DNA from: Atopobiaceae bacterium
GTDB lineage: Bacteria; Actinomycetota; Coriobacteriia; Coriobacteriales; Atopobiaceae
DNA: 59,359 nt
Assembly: GCA_017545665.1 (NCBI GenBank)
Contig: JAFWKQ010000038.1
Location: 1-59,359 of the forward strand
Reading direction: 5' to 3'
This document shows, piece by piece, positions 1-8,737 of this stretch. The number at the start of each line of letters is the position of its first letter. The stretch's first letter is position 1. The position numbers and the translations under genes were made by a program. The notes under the pieces are model-generated. The model saw only the letters and a list, made by a program, of their open reading frames with translations. It was not told the DNA's origin and searched no databases.

Positions 1-92
1 AAAGCTGACAAGTGACCTGTCCCCTTGTCATAAAAAAGCTGACAAGTGACCTGTCCCCTTGTCATGTATCCCCTTGTCATCCCCTTGTCAGC
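1..92. repeat. REP-like repeat cluster A (2 copies plus 2 fragments)
   Basis: Two nearly identical copies (1-30 and 32-64) of the window's dispersed repeat, followed by two short fragments of its right end (about 70-79 and 80-92). Each full copy has a left arm ending GCTGACAAG, a GTGACCTGTCCC core and a right arm CTTGTCA. The first copy is cut by the window edge, so the array may continue to the left. The rest of the stretch up to the first gene at 204 shows no convincing gene. Confidence 0.9.
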
Positions 93-203
93 CTTTGATT
101 CAGGTTCGTTTAATCGTTTTTCTCATTTGCCGTATATCCGCGAGTCCTGGTCATTTAGAGACACCAATCCCTCAACATAGCGTTGGCGGAAGGAGGTGGA
201 AGA

Positions 204-887
204 ATGACTGACAACATACGCTATAGGCATGAGTGGAAGCACATTCTTGCTTACGTGGACCTGCTGTCCATACGCTCGCGCGTGCGTGCCGTCATGGACT
301 TGGACCGCCATGCAAAGGGCGGCAAGTACCTTATTCGCAGCCTTTATTTTGACAACGCAACCGACAGGGCATTGCGCGAGAAGATCGATGGCGTGAACAT
401 GCGAGAGAAGTTCCGCATTCGCCTGTACAACGGCAACGCGTCCTTTATCCACTTGGAAAAGAAGAGCAAGCGTGGGGGATTGGGCACCAAATACAGCGCC
501 CTCGTTACGGCCGAGGAGGTGCAGGCGCTGCTTGAGGGCGACTACGCGTGGATGATGGATTCAGAGCGGCCGCTGGTGCAGGAGCTCTACTGCAAAATGC
601 GTTACATGGGCCTGCGCCCAAAGACCATAGTGGAATACACGCGCGAGCCCTACGTGTATGCGCCGGGTAACGTGCGCGTGACGTTTGACTACAACCTGAG
701 GACCGGCCTCAACTGCACCGATTTGCTCAACCCCGATTGCGTGACGATTCCGGCTGGCGACGCCCCGATCCTGATGGAGGTCAAATGGGACGACTACCTG
801 CCCTCCATCATCCGTGACTGCGTCCAGACGCCCGGACGTCGCGTGACGGCATTCTCCAAGTATGCGCAGTGTCGCGTGTACGGATAG
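204..887 (+). CDS. VTC-domain polyphosphate polymerase-like protein
   Basis: A 227-residue cytoplasmic protein of the VTC family (catalytic domain of eukaryotic Vtc4), which builds polyphosphate from ATP in a triphosphate-tunnel fold. Visible family features are the N-terminal RHEWKHIL segment, the YLIRSLYFDN strand, the basic FRIRLYNG strand, an LEKKSKR segment, the VEYTREPY strand and a late acidic LMEVKWDDYLP strand. The start is ATG at 204, not an upstream TTG, because AGGAGGTGG lies just before it. It is followed at 96 bp by a DUF4956 membrane protein and then a large secreted protein; VTC and DUF4956 genes are often neighbours in bacteria. Polymerase activity is inferred from family membership. 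Confidence 0.85.
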   Translation: MTDNIRYRHEWKHILAYVDLLSIRSRVRAVMDLDRHAKGGKYLIRSLYFDNATDRALREKIDGVNMREKFRIRLYNGNASFIHLEKKSKRGGLGTKYSALVTAEEVQALLEGDYAWMMDSERPLVQELYCKMRYMGLRPKTIVEYTREPYVYAPGNVRVTFDYNLRTGLNCTDLLNPDCVTIPAGDAPILMEVKWDDYLPSIIRDCVQTPGRRVTAFSKYAQCRVYG

Positions 888-983
888 CGCCGTATCGTCC
901 GAGACTAATAGAGGCATTATCAAATACCAAATGATATTCCACAGACCGTCTACCATAAAACCTATTGTGAGGAGCATAAAGGC

Positions 984-1655
984 ATGAGTTTCAACGACAT
1001 ATTCAATTCAAACTTTTTGGAAAACGTTACCGCGGTGAGCGTGCTGGACATGGTTCTGGCGATGGTGATCGCCTTCGGCATTGGCATGTTCATCTACCTT
1101 ATATATAGGAAGACGTACTCAGGCGTTATGTACTCGTCCACCTTTGGCGTAACGCTGGTGGCGCTCACCATGATTACCACCCTGGTGATCTTGGCCGTAA
1201 CGAGCAACGTGGTCTTGTCGCTCGGCATGGTGGGTGCGCTCTCCATCGTGCGCTTTAGAACGGCCATCAAGGAACCGCTGGACATAGCGTTCCTCTTTTG
1301 GTCAATCGCTGTGGGAATCGTGCTTGCTGCCGGCATGATTCCGCTGGCTGTGTTTGGCAGCGTGCTCGTGGGAATCGTGATTCTTATCTTCGCCAACCGC
1401 AGGGACATGACCAACCCCTACATCGTGGTACTTCGCTGCAATGGCCAGGAAAGTGAGCGGGAGGCGCTCGCGTTCCTTGGCAACGAGGTAACGAAGCACA
1501 CCGTAAAGAGCAAGACCGTGGAGCGCGGTTTGATTGAGCTCAACCTTGAGGTTCGTCTGAAGGACGACAACACCGATTTCGTGAACGCCCTTTCCGATGT
1601 GCCGGGCGTGCAGAGCGCCGTGTTGGTGAGCTACAACGGCGACTACATGGGCTAA
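984..1655 (+). CDS. DUF4956 family membrane protein
   Basis: A 223-residue integral membrane protein. Hydrophobic segments run at about residues 18-40, 50-75 and 95-135, and a soluble ferredoxin-like C-terminal half begins near RRDMTNPYIVVL. The conserved central stretch LSLGMVGALSIVRFRTAIKE is typical of DUF4956 proteins that sit beside VTC polymerases. The start at 984 is supported by GAGGAG upstream. The next gene begins 9 bp after its stop, so the two are probably co-transcribed. Its molecular role is unknown; it may anchor or channel for the polymerase, but that is a guess from context. Confidence 0.85.
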   Translation: MSFNDIFNSNFLENVTAVSVLDMVLAMVIAFGIGMFIYLIYRKTYSGVMYSSTFGVTLVALTMITTLVILAVTSNVVLSLGMVGALSIVRFRTAIKEPLDIAFLFWSIAVGIVLAAGMIPLAVFGSVLVGIVILIFANRRDMTNPYIVVLRCNGQESEREALAFLGNEVTKHTVKSKTVERGLIELNLEVRLKDDNTDFVNALSDVPGVQSAVLVSYNGDYMG

Positions 1656-1664
1656 GGAGCCCCT

Positions 1665-4025
1665 ATGCGAAAGCACCTAGATGCCATAGCGCTCGTGATT
1701 ACCGCGTTGACCGTTGCCATAGCCATAGCGTTTATGAATGGCGAGGCGCTGGGCCTGCGCATGGTGGTGGACGCGGACGCCGAGGCGCATTCCGATGACA
1801 GCAACTTTACGAACAACGACCTCAACGGGAGCTGGGACACGTCCGGGGCCACAAGCATAAGGCTCGAGGGCAAGTCCGCGTCGTACTCGGGCAGCGGAGT
1901 CTATGTGTGGAACGGCAGCGTGACCATTGGTGCGTCGGGCACCTATGTTGTGAGCGGCACGCTCGACGACGGCAGCATCGTTGTGGACGCGAACGACAAC
2001 TCCAAGGTCTGGATCCTGCTCGACGGCGTTACCATTTCAAACGCCGATGACGCCTGCATTGTTGTGGATCAGGCCGACAAGGTCTTCCTTACCCTGGCCG
2101 ATGGCAGCACAAACACGCTCACGTGTGGCGAGACCATGGGCGAGGACGCATTAAAAGACAATACCGATGGTGCGATATTCTCGCACGACGACCTGACCAT
2201 AAACGGAACCGGCTCGCTTGATATAAAGACAGGCTACAAGCATGGCGTGTCGGCGAACGACGACCTGGTTGTGACGGGCGGCAAGGTTGTGGTGGACGCG
2301 CCAAAGGACGGCATGCACGCCAACGACAGCCTGCGCATCTGCAACGCCACGATTGGCGTAACGGCTGGTGACGATGGCTTGGCGGTGGACAACGACGGTG
2401 GCTATCTGTACGTTGAGTCGGGAGACATAAACATAAAGTGTGCCGACGAGGGCATGGTGGCCGCTGGCGACGTTACCGTGGCGGGGGGAAACATGACCAT
2501 AGAGACCGGCACGGAGCAGGGACATCATGGCATCAAGTCCGGTGGCACCTGCACCATGTCGGGAGGCACGGTGCTGGTGAGCGCATGCTATGAGGGAGTC
2601 ACGGCGCCCTATATTGACGTGACTGGTGGAGACCTTACGGTGTATCCGTCCGACGACGGGCTTAACGCCAGCACGGGTGAAGGATCTGAGGCCATGGGCG
2701 GTGGTCCCGGCGGCGGCATGGGTGGCGGCCAAGGAGGTGGCCACGGCGGTATGGGCGGCCAGGACGGCCAGGCGCCCGAAGGCCAGGGCGGCCAGATGCC
2801 CGAGGGCCAGGACGGCGGCCAGAGGCCCGAAGGCCAGGGCGACGGCCAGATGCCCGAAGGCCAGGACGGACAGATGCCACAAGGCCAAGGCGGTCCCGGC
2901 GGCGGCCAGGGCGGCCAGATGCCACAAGGCCAAGGCGGTCCCGGCGGCGGCCAGGGCGGTCCCAGGGACAAAGGCGGCCAGACGCCCACGGCGAACAGCA
3001 GCCAATCGACCAATACGGAGGGAGAATCCGCCAAACAGGAATCAAGAGGCGATCAGGCATCCAGTTCAAAGGTTTCGTCCTCATCGAGCCAGTCCAGTAG
3101 TTCCAATGTCGGAGGTGGCCAGACGAGCGCACAGTCCCAGGGCGCGCAGTCCAAGGATGCGCAATCCCAGAGCGCCGAGTCTCCATGGCTCCACGTGAGC
3201 GGGGGCAGCATAACCATCGTGAACGACTCTGGCCGTGATGCCGATGGCCTGGATTCCAACGGCGACCTTATTATTTCCGGTGGTACCATTCGGGTGAGCC
3301 TCTTGGGAAGCGGCAGCAACAGCGCCATAGACTACGGTAGCGAGAGCGGCGGCGTTTGTCAGATAACAGGCGGCAACGTGGTGGCGTGCGGCGCTTCGTC
3401 CATGGCCGAGGGCTTTGACTCAAGCTCCACCCAGTGCTCGCTTTTGTATGGCTATAGTGCTGGCGCCGAGTCAGGCACGACCGTGTCCCTTCTTGACGAA
3501 TCCGGTAACGCACTCATCTCGTATGAGGTTCCCTGCAGCTTTACTTCGGTGAACCTGAGTTGTCCGGAGATGAAGCAGGGCCAGACCTACACCGTCGTTA
3601 TTGGCGACAATGCAGAGGAGGTAACGCTCAGTGAGGTGGCACTCTCTGCGGGAGATGTACAAAGCGGTGGGTTTGGCGGTGGATTTGCCCAGGGAGGAGG
3701 CATGCAACAGCGCCATGACATGCAGTCCGGGGACACTGACGCGCAGAGCGAAGGAACCGACGGACAGAGCGAAGGCAATGACGCGCAGGCAAACAGCTTT
3801 CAGCGGCCAAACGATGGCATGAGGCAGGGCAACAACAAGCCCAACGACCAGCGTGAGGGCGAAAGCCAACAAGACACGCCCGAGTTAGTGGACGACGCCA
3901 CGGCTGCTGACGCAAGCAAATCGACAAAAGAAGCCTACACCACCGAAACGCTGGTGATCTATGGGGTGAGCGTAGGCGTGCTAGTAATTGGCCTTGTGAT
4001 TGCGATTCTCTTCCGTCGTAGATAG
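1665..4025 (+). CDS. Secreted, membrane-anchored beta-rich carbohydrate-binding-domain protein
   Basis: A 786-residue surface protein. An N-terminal hydrophobic segment (residues 8-30) directs export. Residues about 45-330 and 505-650 are beta-helix-like repeats rich in Asp, Gly and Asn (DGVTISNADDACIVV, DGLAVDNDGGYLYV), matching the domain annotated as carbohydrate-binding/DUF4353 in Firmicutes and Actinobacteria. The two parts are separated by a long Gly/Gln/Pro linker (about 345-440) and a Ser/Gln tract. A last hydrophobic helix (VIYGVSVGVLVIGLVIAILF) followed by RRR anchors the C-terminus. It starts 9 bp after the DUF4956 gene with a good AAGGAG, and forms the third member of the VTC operon. 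The linker carries a 45-bp tandem duplication. Ligand unknown. Confidence 0.75.
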   Translation: MRKHLDAIALVITALTVAIAIAFMNGEALGLRMVVDADAEAHSDDSNFTNNDLNGSWDTSGATSIRLEGKSASYSGSGVYVWNGSVTIGASGTYVVSGTLDDGSIVVDANDNSKVWILLDGVTISNADDACIVVDQADKVFLTLADGSTNTLTCGETMGEDALKDNTDGAIFSHDDLTINGTGSLDIKTGYKHGVSANDDLVVTGGKVVVDAPKDGMHANDSLRICNATIGVTAGDDGLAVDNDGGYLYVESGDINIKCADEGMVAAGDVTVAGGNMTIETGTEQGHHGIKSGGTCTMSGGTVLVSACYEGVTAPYIDVTGGDLTVYPSDDGLNASTGEGSEAMGGGPGGGMGGGQGGGHGGMGGQDGQAPEGQGGQMPEGQDGGQRPEGQGDGQMPEGQDGQMPQGQGGPGGGQGGQMPQGQGGPGGGQGGPRDKGGQTPTANSSQSTNTEGESAKQESRGDQASSSKVSSSSSQSSSSNVGGGQTSAQSQGAQSKDAQSQSAESPWLHVSGGSITIVNDSGRDADGLDSNGDLIISGGTIRVSLLGSGSNSAIDYGSESGGVCQITGGNVVACGASSMAEGFDSSSTQCSLLYGYSAGAESGTTVSLLDESGNALISYEVPCSFTSVNLSCPEMKQGQTYTVVIGDNAEEVTLSEVALSAGDVQSGGFGGGFAQGGGMQQRHDMQSGDTDAQSEGTDGQSEGNDAQANSFQRPNDGMRQGNNKPNDQREGESQQDTPELVDDATAADASKSTKEAYTTETLVIYGVSVGVLVIGLVIAILFRRR
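2871..2960 (+). repeat. 45-bp tandem duplication inside the Gly/Gln linker
   Basis: Two adjacent 45-bp units (2871-2915 and 2916-2960), almost identical, each encoding a 15-residue QMPQGQGGPGGGQGG block. The length is a multiple of three, so the reading frame is kept. Shorter related units (PEGQ-D/G) surround them. The linker length probably varies between strains by slippage or recombination. Confidence 0.85.
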
Positions 4026-4029
4026 GCTC

Positions 4030-4229
4030 AAAGAGCTGACAAGTGACCTGTCCCCTTGTCAGCTCTTGTCCCTGTCTCCACTTCACGCAAAAGCTGACAA
4101 GTGACCTGTCCCCTTGTCACACGCAAAAGCTGACAAGTGACCTGTCCCCTTGTCAGTTCGTGTCTTTATCTTCCCTTTGCGCAAAAATGACCCCGTTTAA
4201 AAGCTGACAAGTGACCTGTCCCCTTGTCA
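4030..4229. repeat. REP-like repeat cluster B (4 copies)
   Basis: Four copies in the same orientation (4030-4067, 4089-4119, 4125-4155, 4199-4229) lie between two convergent genes. The first copy starts 4 bp after the upstream stop codon and has its right arm complete (CTTGTCAGCTCTT), with matching G/C changes in both arms (AGAGCT / AGCTCT). The palindromic arms plus T-rich end could act as a transcription terminator. Confidence 0.9.
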
Positions 4230-4260
4230 TGTCCCCGAAAACTCGCCCCCCGTTCAGGGC

Positions 4261-4725
4261 CTATCCGTACGTCTCGTAGTACTCCTGCGCCTTGAGCTCC
4301 GCAAGGCGCGATCCGTTGTGGCAGCGCGGGTTGTCAAGCGAGCAATTGCGTCGACATGAGCCGCAGGTGTACTGGCTCAGGTACTCACTCAGGGAGGGGG
4401 CAGAGAGAATCTCCTCGCTCTGCGTCTGGCTGTCTGCAAAGGCAGGATCTTGGGCCTGCGCTTCGGCCGATGACTCGGTTGGGTCTTGGGCCGATGTCTC
4501 TGCCGAATCCTCGACCGGGGGAGTCGAATCCTCGGCCGCGGCCTTGTCAGAGCTCGCCGAACTGCCGTCGTTTGACGCAACGCTGGAAGAGGATGCCTCC
4601 ACACTCTCGGTTGGAACGTCCGCCTTGCCAGTCAGCGCTCCCAGCGCCATGCGAACACCCACATACGAAACGCAAACCGCACACCACACCGCAACAAAGG
4701 CTCCGATTATTCTGTACTTAAGCAT
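4261..4725 (-). CDS. Single-pass membrane protein with Ser-rich stalk and C-terminal Cys cluster
   Basis: A 154-residue protein I do not recognise. It has one N-terminal membrane helix (IIGAFVAVWCAVCVSYVGVR), a Ser/Ala/Glu-rich low-complexity stalk (about residues 38-105), and a compact C-terminal domain with a C-x2-C-x3-C-x6-C cluster (CGSCRRNCSLDNPRC). The start chosen is the ATG at 4725, which has GGAG upstream; a longer reading to 4902 would overlap the divergent neighbour. The four cysteines could bind a metal or an Fe-S cluster, or form disulfides. It is divergent from the Fe-S enzyme operon that starts at 4892, with 166 bp between the two starts; shared regulation is possible but not shown. 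Confidence 0.6.
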   Translation of the reverse strand: MLKYRIIGAFVAVWCAVCVSYVGVRMALGALTGKADVPTESVEASSSSVASNDGSSASSDKAAAEDSTPPVEDSAETSAQDPTESSAEAQAQDPAFADSQTQSEEILSAPSLSEYLSQYTCGSCRRNCSLDNPRCHNGSRLAELKAQEYYETYG

Positions 4726-4891
4726 ATGAGCTCCATCATCCAAGCTTTTACTTGTGCGAACCCTACCGCGCGAACCTTTAATGGAGTTAAAGCCCTTCAC
4801 AAAACCCCTACGCAAATGGGCCCACGATTTTAACTTGCTTTGAAGTACGCCCCGTATGATTCCTCCCACGGCAAGAGACGGGAGGTAACCC

Positions 4892-6166
4892 ATGTCGTAC
4901 ACGAACGAGTATCAAACTGCTCTTCGGCACATTGAAGAGCGCAATGCGCACATGCAGAATCTGAGCTACTTTTTGGACACAGCTGCCCGTTGGCATGCGT
5001 TCTTTGAGGATGGCGCCACGATCGAAGGCCAGCCTGGCACGCCGAACCCCGTTGTGGTTGTCCTCGGGCACGGAATACCCGAGCAGCTCATATATGCTTG
5101 CCACACGACGCCGCTCTACCTGCTGGGTGGCAGCCATGAGTCCTGCGCTTGGTCCGACGACGCTGTGCCACGCGACAGCGATCCGGCAAGTAGGTCGATC
5201 CTCGGGTACGCCTTGCGCATCTGCCGACGCACGGACGTGGACCCGCTGTTCGTGGTACCTATGGTCAACGACAACATGCGCAAGGTCGCGTACCTTCTTG
5301 CGCGAGAGGGTCATGCGGTCTTGTCGGTGGACATCCTGCCAGAGGTAGTCGACGTGACGGAACGGCGTGCTTGGGAACGCTCCCTCCAAACGATGGTCCA
5401 TGGCGTTGCAAAACATGTGGGACGACGGGCGTCCGCGCGAAGCATCCGTGCGGCGGAGCGTCTGGTTAGCGAGGCACGTGCCGCCATGCTTGACTTCGAG
5501 CGTGCCGCAGCCACCTGCGAGGGCGTACTGAGTGGTGAGGCAGCGCTCCTAGTTTTGAGCACCTATTACATGACAGGAGACTTGGCCCAATGGTCGACGA
5601 TGGTGCGTCGGCTTACCGTGGAGACAAGGGCGCGCTGCCAGGGTTCCAATCGTTTGGGAGTCGACGCTCCGCGCGTTCTGGCAATCGGATCACCCCTTCT
5701 CTTTCCGCAGTACAAGGTGCCCAACCTCATTCACGACGCGGGAATGAGCCTTGTGGCGAGCGTGGATGCGGCCAGCACGTCGCGCTATGCGAGCCTTAGC
5801 GCCCAAGAGCTCCGAGGTGGCTTTTCGAGCCTCATTGGGACCATAGCACGTAGGCACTACACCTTGGACTCCTCCAGCGCCCATGTTGTGAACGGCGCCA
5901 TGGAGCAGTACGTGGAGCACCTGATCTCTGCCATGGAAGTGGACGGCGTCATCTGCCACATCCTCAAGGGACAGATCGAGTACGACTTTTTGCTGGCGCG
6001 CTTGGAGCCCCTCTTTAACAAGTACGACATTCCCGTGTTTCGCCTGGAAACGGACTATCAGTACCAAGACGTAGAGCAGCTGCGTATTCGTCTGGAGGCC
6101 TTTGCCGAGATGCTTGAGCAGCGCTCGATTGCTTTGAGCCAGCAACGCGTGCGCCGCAGCGCGTAG
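4892..6166 (+). CDS. 2-hydroxyacyl-CoA dehydratase-family subunit lacking cluster ligands
   Basis: A 424-residue protein of the HgdA/HgdB/FldBC (D-component) superfamily, recognised by GIPEQLIYACHTTPLYLLGG, FVVPMVNDNMRKVAYLL, the late GVICHILKG and the terminal RLETDYQYQDVEQLRIRLEAF motif shared with its neighbour at 7392. In catalytic members three cysteines bind a [4Fe-4S] or double-cubane cluster. Here the matching positions read Asp97 (SDP instead of CP), Asn126 (VND instead of TCD) and Gln361 (KGQ instead of RGC), so a normal cluster cannot form. It is probably a structural or substrate-binding partner of the neighbouring subunit. Start ATG at 4892 follows GGGAGGT. First gene of an operon-like run to 12401. 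Confidence 0.75.
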   Translation: MSYTNEYQTALRHIEERNAHMQNLSYFLDTAARWHAFFEDGATIEGQPGTPNPVVVVLGHGIPEQLIYACHTTPLYLLGGSHESCAWSDDAVPRDSDPASRSILGYALRICRRTDVDPLFVVPMVNDNMRKVAYLLAREGHAVLSVDILPEVVDVTERRAWERSLQTMVHGVAKHVGRRASARSIRAAERLVSEARAAMLDFERAAATCEGVLSGEAALLVLSTYYMTGDLAQWSTMVRRLTVETRARCQGSNRLGVDAPRVLAIGSPLLFPQYKVPNLIHDAGMSLVASVDAASTSRYASLSAQELRGGFSSLIGTIARRHYTLDSSSAHVVNGAMEQYVEHLISAMEVDGVICHILKGQIEYDFLLARLEPLFNKYDIPVFRLETDYQYQDVEQLRIRLEAFAEMLEQRSIALSQQRVRRSA

Positions 6167-6184
6167 GGATCGAGGAGAGGAACT

Positions 6185-7399
6185 ATGACGAGCAAACGGG
6201 GAGTCGTAACGGGCTTAATATGCGTGGCAATGGCGCTCATTGCCTATTATGCCTGGAACCTGAGCTTCTTTGAGTATGAATCCAACATCTACACGACGAC
6301 GGCCGATAGGCTGTTCACCCTCGATTACGTTGCAAGGCTTTCGCCACTCCTGCTCATTGGCCTACTGAGCGCCATAGGCATCGTGCTCTGCGTGGTGGTA
6401 CGCGGAAGAATGAGGCGACGCGACCCCCTCTATGGCTCGTTTGCGAGCAAGGTTGGCGTGAGGGCCTCTGGCCCCGCGGCTGGCACCCACACTGCCGGTG
6501 CCCACGTTGCCGGTACTCGCATCGCGGGCCGGCGCCCCTCGGCCTTCATGGCGGTGCGCTGGATTTGCATGGCTGGCTCGTTCGCGCTCATGGTTTTTGG
6601 TGGCATACTGCTTGGGACTCGCTTTGCGCAGGTAAGCATACCCGTCCTGTCGTGCCCGGCAAACATGTCGCAGCTCACGGAGGCGACCTGCTACTATCTC
6701 GCGCACCTGGACGAGCTCGCAGCGCTGCCATGGACGGGCATCGCAGCATACGTGTTGAGCACGCTGGCTTTTGTGCTTGTGTTTGGCAGGATGCTCTGCG
6801 GATTTGTGTGTCCCATGGGGTTCGCGCAGGATGTCATGCACAAGATTCGCCAGGCGACCAGGGTGGAGGGCGTCGCCATGACCGATCGGATGTACAAGGC
6901 GCTGGTTCCCATTCGGTGGACCATGCTGCTCCTCATGATCGGCCTTTGCTTTGTGGGCGGCAACTTCTGCAACTTCTGCCCAGCCATTGCGCTCTCGCCC
7001 GTTGCCGCGGGCCTGTCGGTGAGCCTGTATGCAAGCGGGTTCATCATGGTGTTCGTTCTTATTGCGAGCTTCTTCAAGCGACGCTTCTTTTGCACCATTT
7101 GCCCGCTTGGCTACCTCATGGGACTGGCCCACAAGGTACAGCCGTTTAGGCTGCGCAAGGATTGCACCGCTTGCACCGAGTGCGGTGCCTGCTACGAGGC
7201 GTGTCCCATGGGCATAAAGCAGATCTACACCGAACGACAGAAGTCCGACGTAACCGACATTGCCTGCATTATGTGCGGCGAGTGCGTGCGATGCTGCCCC
7301 GAGAACGACGCGCTGGCGCTCACCTGTGCAGGAAGGCCCATCTATGTGTCCAAGCGCAGCAGGGTCGTTGAGGGATATGGGAGGAAAGACCATGAGTAG
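6185..7399 (+). CDS. Membrane polyferredoxin (NapH/CcoG-like, 4Fe-4S)
   Basis: A 404-residue membrane protein with about six hydrophobic segments and many Fe-S ligands. The membrane part has the Fer4_5-type motifs CGFVCPMGFAQ, NFCNFCP and FFCTICPLGYLMG. The C-terminus has two classical ferredoxin motifs, CTACTECGACYEACP and CIMCGECVRCCP. NapH- and CcoG-type proteins pass electrons between the membrane and a soluble partner. Its place between two dehydratase-like subunit genes suggests it feeds electrons to that enzyme or its activase, which is an inference. Good ribosome site (GAGGAGAGG). Its last codons overlap the next gene by 8 bp, indicating translational coupling. Residues 95-125 contain a Gly/Ala/Thr-rich cytoplasmic insert. 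Confidence 0.85.
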   Translation: MTSKRGVVTGLICVAMALIAYYAWNLSFFEYESNIYTTTADRLFTLDYVARLSPLLLIGLLSAIGIVLCVVVRGRMRRRDPLYGSFASKVGVRASGPAAGTHTAGAHVAGTRIAGRRPSAFMAVRWICMAGSFALMVFGGILLGTRFAQVSIPVLSCPANMSQLTEATCYYLAHLDELAALPWTGIAAYVLSTLAFVLVFGRMLCGFVCPMGFAQDVMHKIRQATRVEGVAMTDRMYKALVPIRWTMLLLMIGLCFVGGNFCNFCPAIALSPVAAGLSVSLYASGFIMVFVLIASFFKRRFFCTICPLGYLMGLAHKVQPFRLRKDCTACTECGACYEACPMGIKQIYTERQKSDVTDIACIMCGECVRCCPENDALALTCAGRPIYVSKRSRVVEGYGRKDHE

Positions 7400-8708
7400 C
7401 ACGGCCATAGCAAACCCCGTCGTCGCGCAGAGGCGCCGTGAGGAGCGTCGCAGGCAGCTCTTTACCAACAAGTCCACGCATATGACGCAAAAGTATCTGC
7501 GTCGCGTGCGCGAGCTCGGCGACTCTCTTGAGCATATGGAGCCGTTCTTGGATGTGCTGGAGCGCATCTACGTGCGAGGCGAGCACGTTGCGGTGCCGCG
7601 CGGCACCAAGACCGTGGGTACGTACTGCGTGCAGGTGCCTGAGGAGCTTGTGTATGCGGCGGGCGCACAGCCGGTGAAGCTGTGCTCCGGGCACTACACG
7701 GCCTTCTCGATTGGTGACGACGTGGTTGCGCGCGACGCATGCCCGCTGGTAAAGGCGGTTGCGGGTTTCAAGCAGATGGGCACGATGCCGGCGTATGAGG
7801 ACTGCTCTCTCATGGTGGTTCCCATAACGTGCGACTGCAAGAAGAAGATCGCTGGACTTCTGAGCGAGACGACTCCCGTCCACATACTGCCGGTGCCCGC
7901 GAACAAGGAGGACGAGGACGTAGAGCAACTCGTGGAGGAATTCTACGGGCTGGCGAGCGTCCTAACGCAGGTAACGGGGCAGGCAATAACGTACGAGTCG
8001 CTCGTGGGCGCACTCAACCGCACGGGATACGCCCAACGCGAACTCTCACGATTCCTTGAGCTCAAGAGGACCACGCCAGGCTTGCTGTATGGCACGCATG
8101 CCATGGCTGCCATGAACGCCTCGGCCTACCTTGGTGGCGATGACTGGGCGCGCGCCATGCGGTCCCTCAACGATGCGCTTGTGCGCAGGGCCCATGCGGG
8201 TGAGCTCGTAACGCGCAAGGATCTGCCGCGCATCATGCTCACCGGGTCGCCCATCGTCTTTCCCAACCTCAAGATCCCGCTGCTTGTGGAGGAGATGGGA
8301 GGCTTGGTGGTGGCCGACGAGACTTGCATGGGCGAGAGGGGCATGTCCGATCCGGTGGTTCCCGTGGACGCGTCGTTCGACGGGCTCATGCGAGCCTTGG
8401 CCATCCGGGCGTTGCGCCCTTGTCCTTGTCCGACGTTCGCGGACAACACGCAACGCATATACAGGCTTCGGCAGATGGTGCGCGACTACCACGTGGAGGG
8501 CGTCATCTACCACGTGTTGCGCGGCTGTTTGGTATATGACTACGAGTATCGGCTCATGGAGGAGGAGCTCGAGAGGCTGGGGATTCCGGTGATTAGGCTC
8601 GAGAGCGACTACACCGACCAGGACGTGGAGCAGCTGCGCATTCGTATTGAGGCGTTCGTAGAGATGATCAAGCTCAAGAAGGGACCTTTGCGGGCGATGC
8701 GGAGCTAG
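7392..8708 (+). CDS. 2-hydroxyacyl-CoA dehydratase-family catalytic subunit
   Basis: A 438-residue D-component homologue with the full set of expected ligands: Cys117 (DACPLVK), Cys147 (ITCDCKKK), Cys379 (VLRGCLVYDYE), and a further Cys312 in DETCMGER. The family covers 2-hydroxyacyl-CoA dehydratases, benzoyl-CoA reductase subunits and the double-cubane-cluster proteins of unknown physiological role. The true start is the ATG at 7392 inside the end of the polyferredoxin gene; an open frame extends upstream but overlaps that gene. No CoA-transferase or acyl-CoA dehydrogenase gene lies nearby, so the substrate may not be an amino-acid-derived acyl-CoA. It probably pairs with the cysteine-less product of the 4892 gene. 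Confidence 0.8.
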   Translation: MSSTAIANPVVAQRRREERRRQLFTNKSTHMTQKYLRRVRELGDSLEHMEPFLDVLERIYVRGEHVAVPRGTKTVGTYCVQVPEELVYAAGAQPVKLCSGHYTAFSIGDDVVARDACPLVKAVAGFKQMGTMPAYEDCSLMVVPITCDCKKKIAGLLSETTPVHILPVPANKEDEDVEQLVEEFYGLASVLTQVTGQAITYESLVGALNRTGYAQRELSRFLELKRTTPGLLYGTHAMAAMNASAYLGGDDWARAMRSLNDALVRRAHAGELVTRKDLPRIMLTGSPIVFPNLKIPLLVEEMGGLVVADETCMGERGMSDPVVPVDASFDGLMRALAIRALRPCPCPTFADNTQRIYRLRQMVRDYHVEGVIYHVLRGCLVYDYEYRLMEEELERLGIPVIRLESDYTDQDVEQLRIRIEAFVEMIKLKKGPLRAMRS

Positions 8709-8737
8709 TGGCGGGACGGCCTATGCTTGCGACTATA

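Noticed and set aside
2151..3186. Long minus-strand and alternative-frame open frames across the Gly/Gln linker
   Set aside because: They are produced by the repetitive GC-rich codons of the secreted protein and have no start signals or family features.
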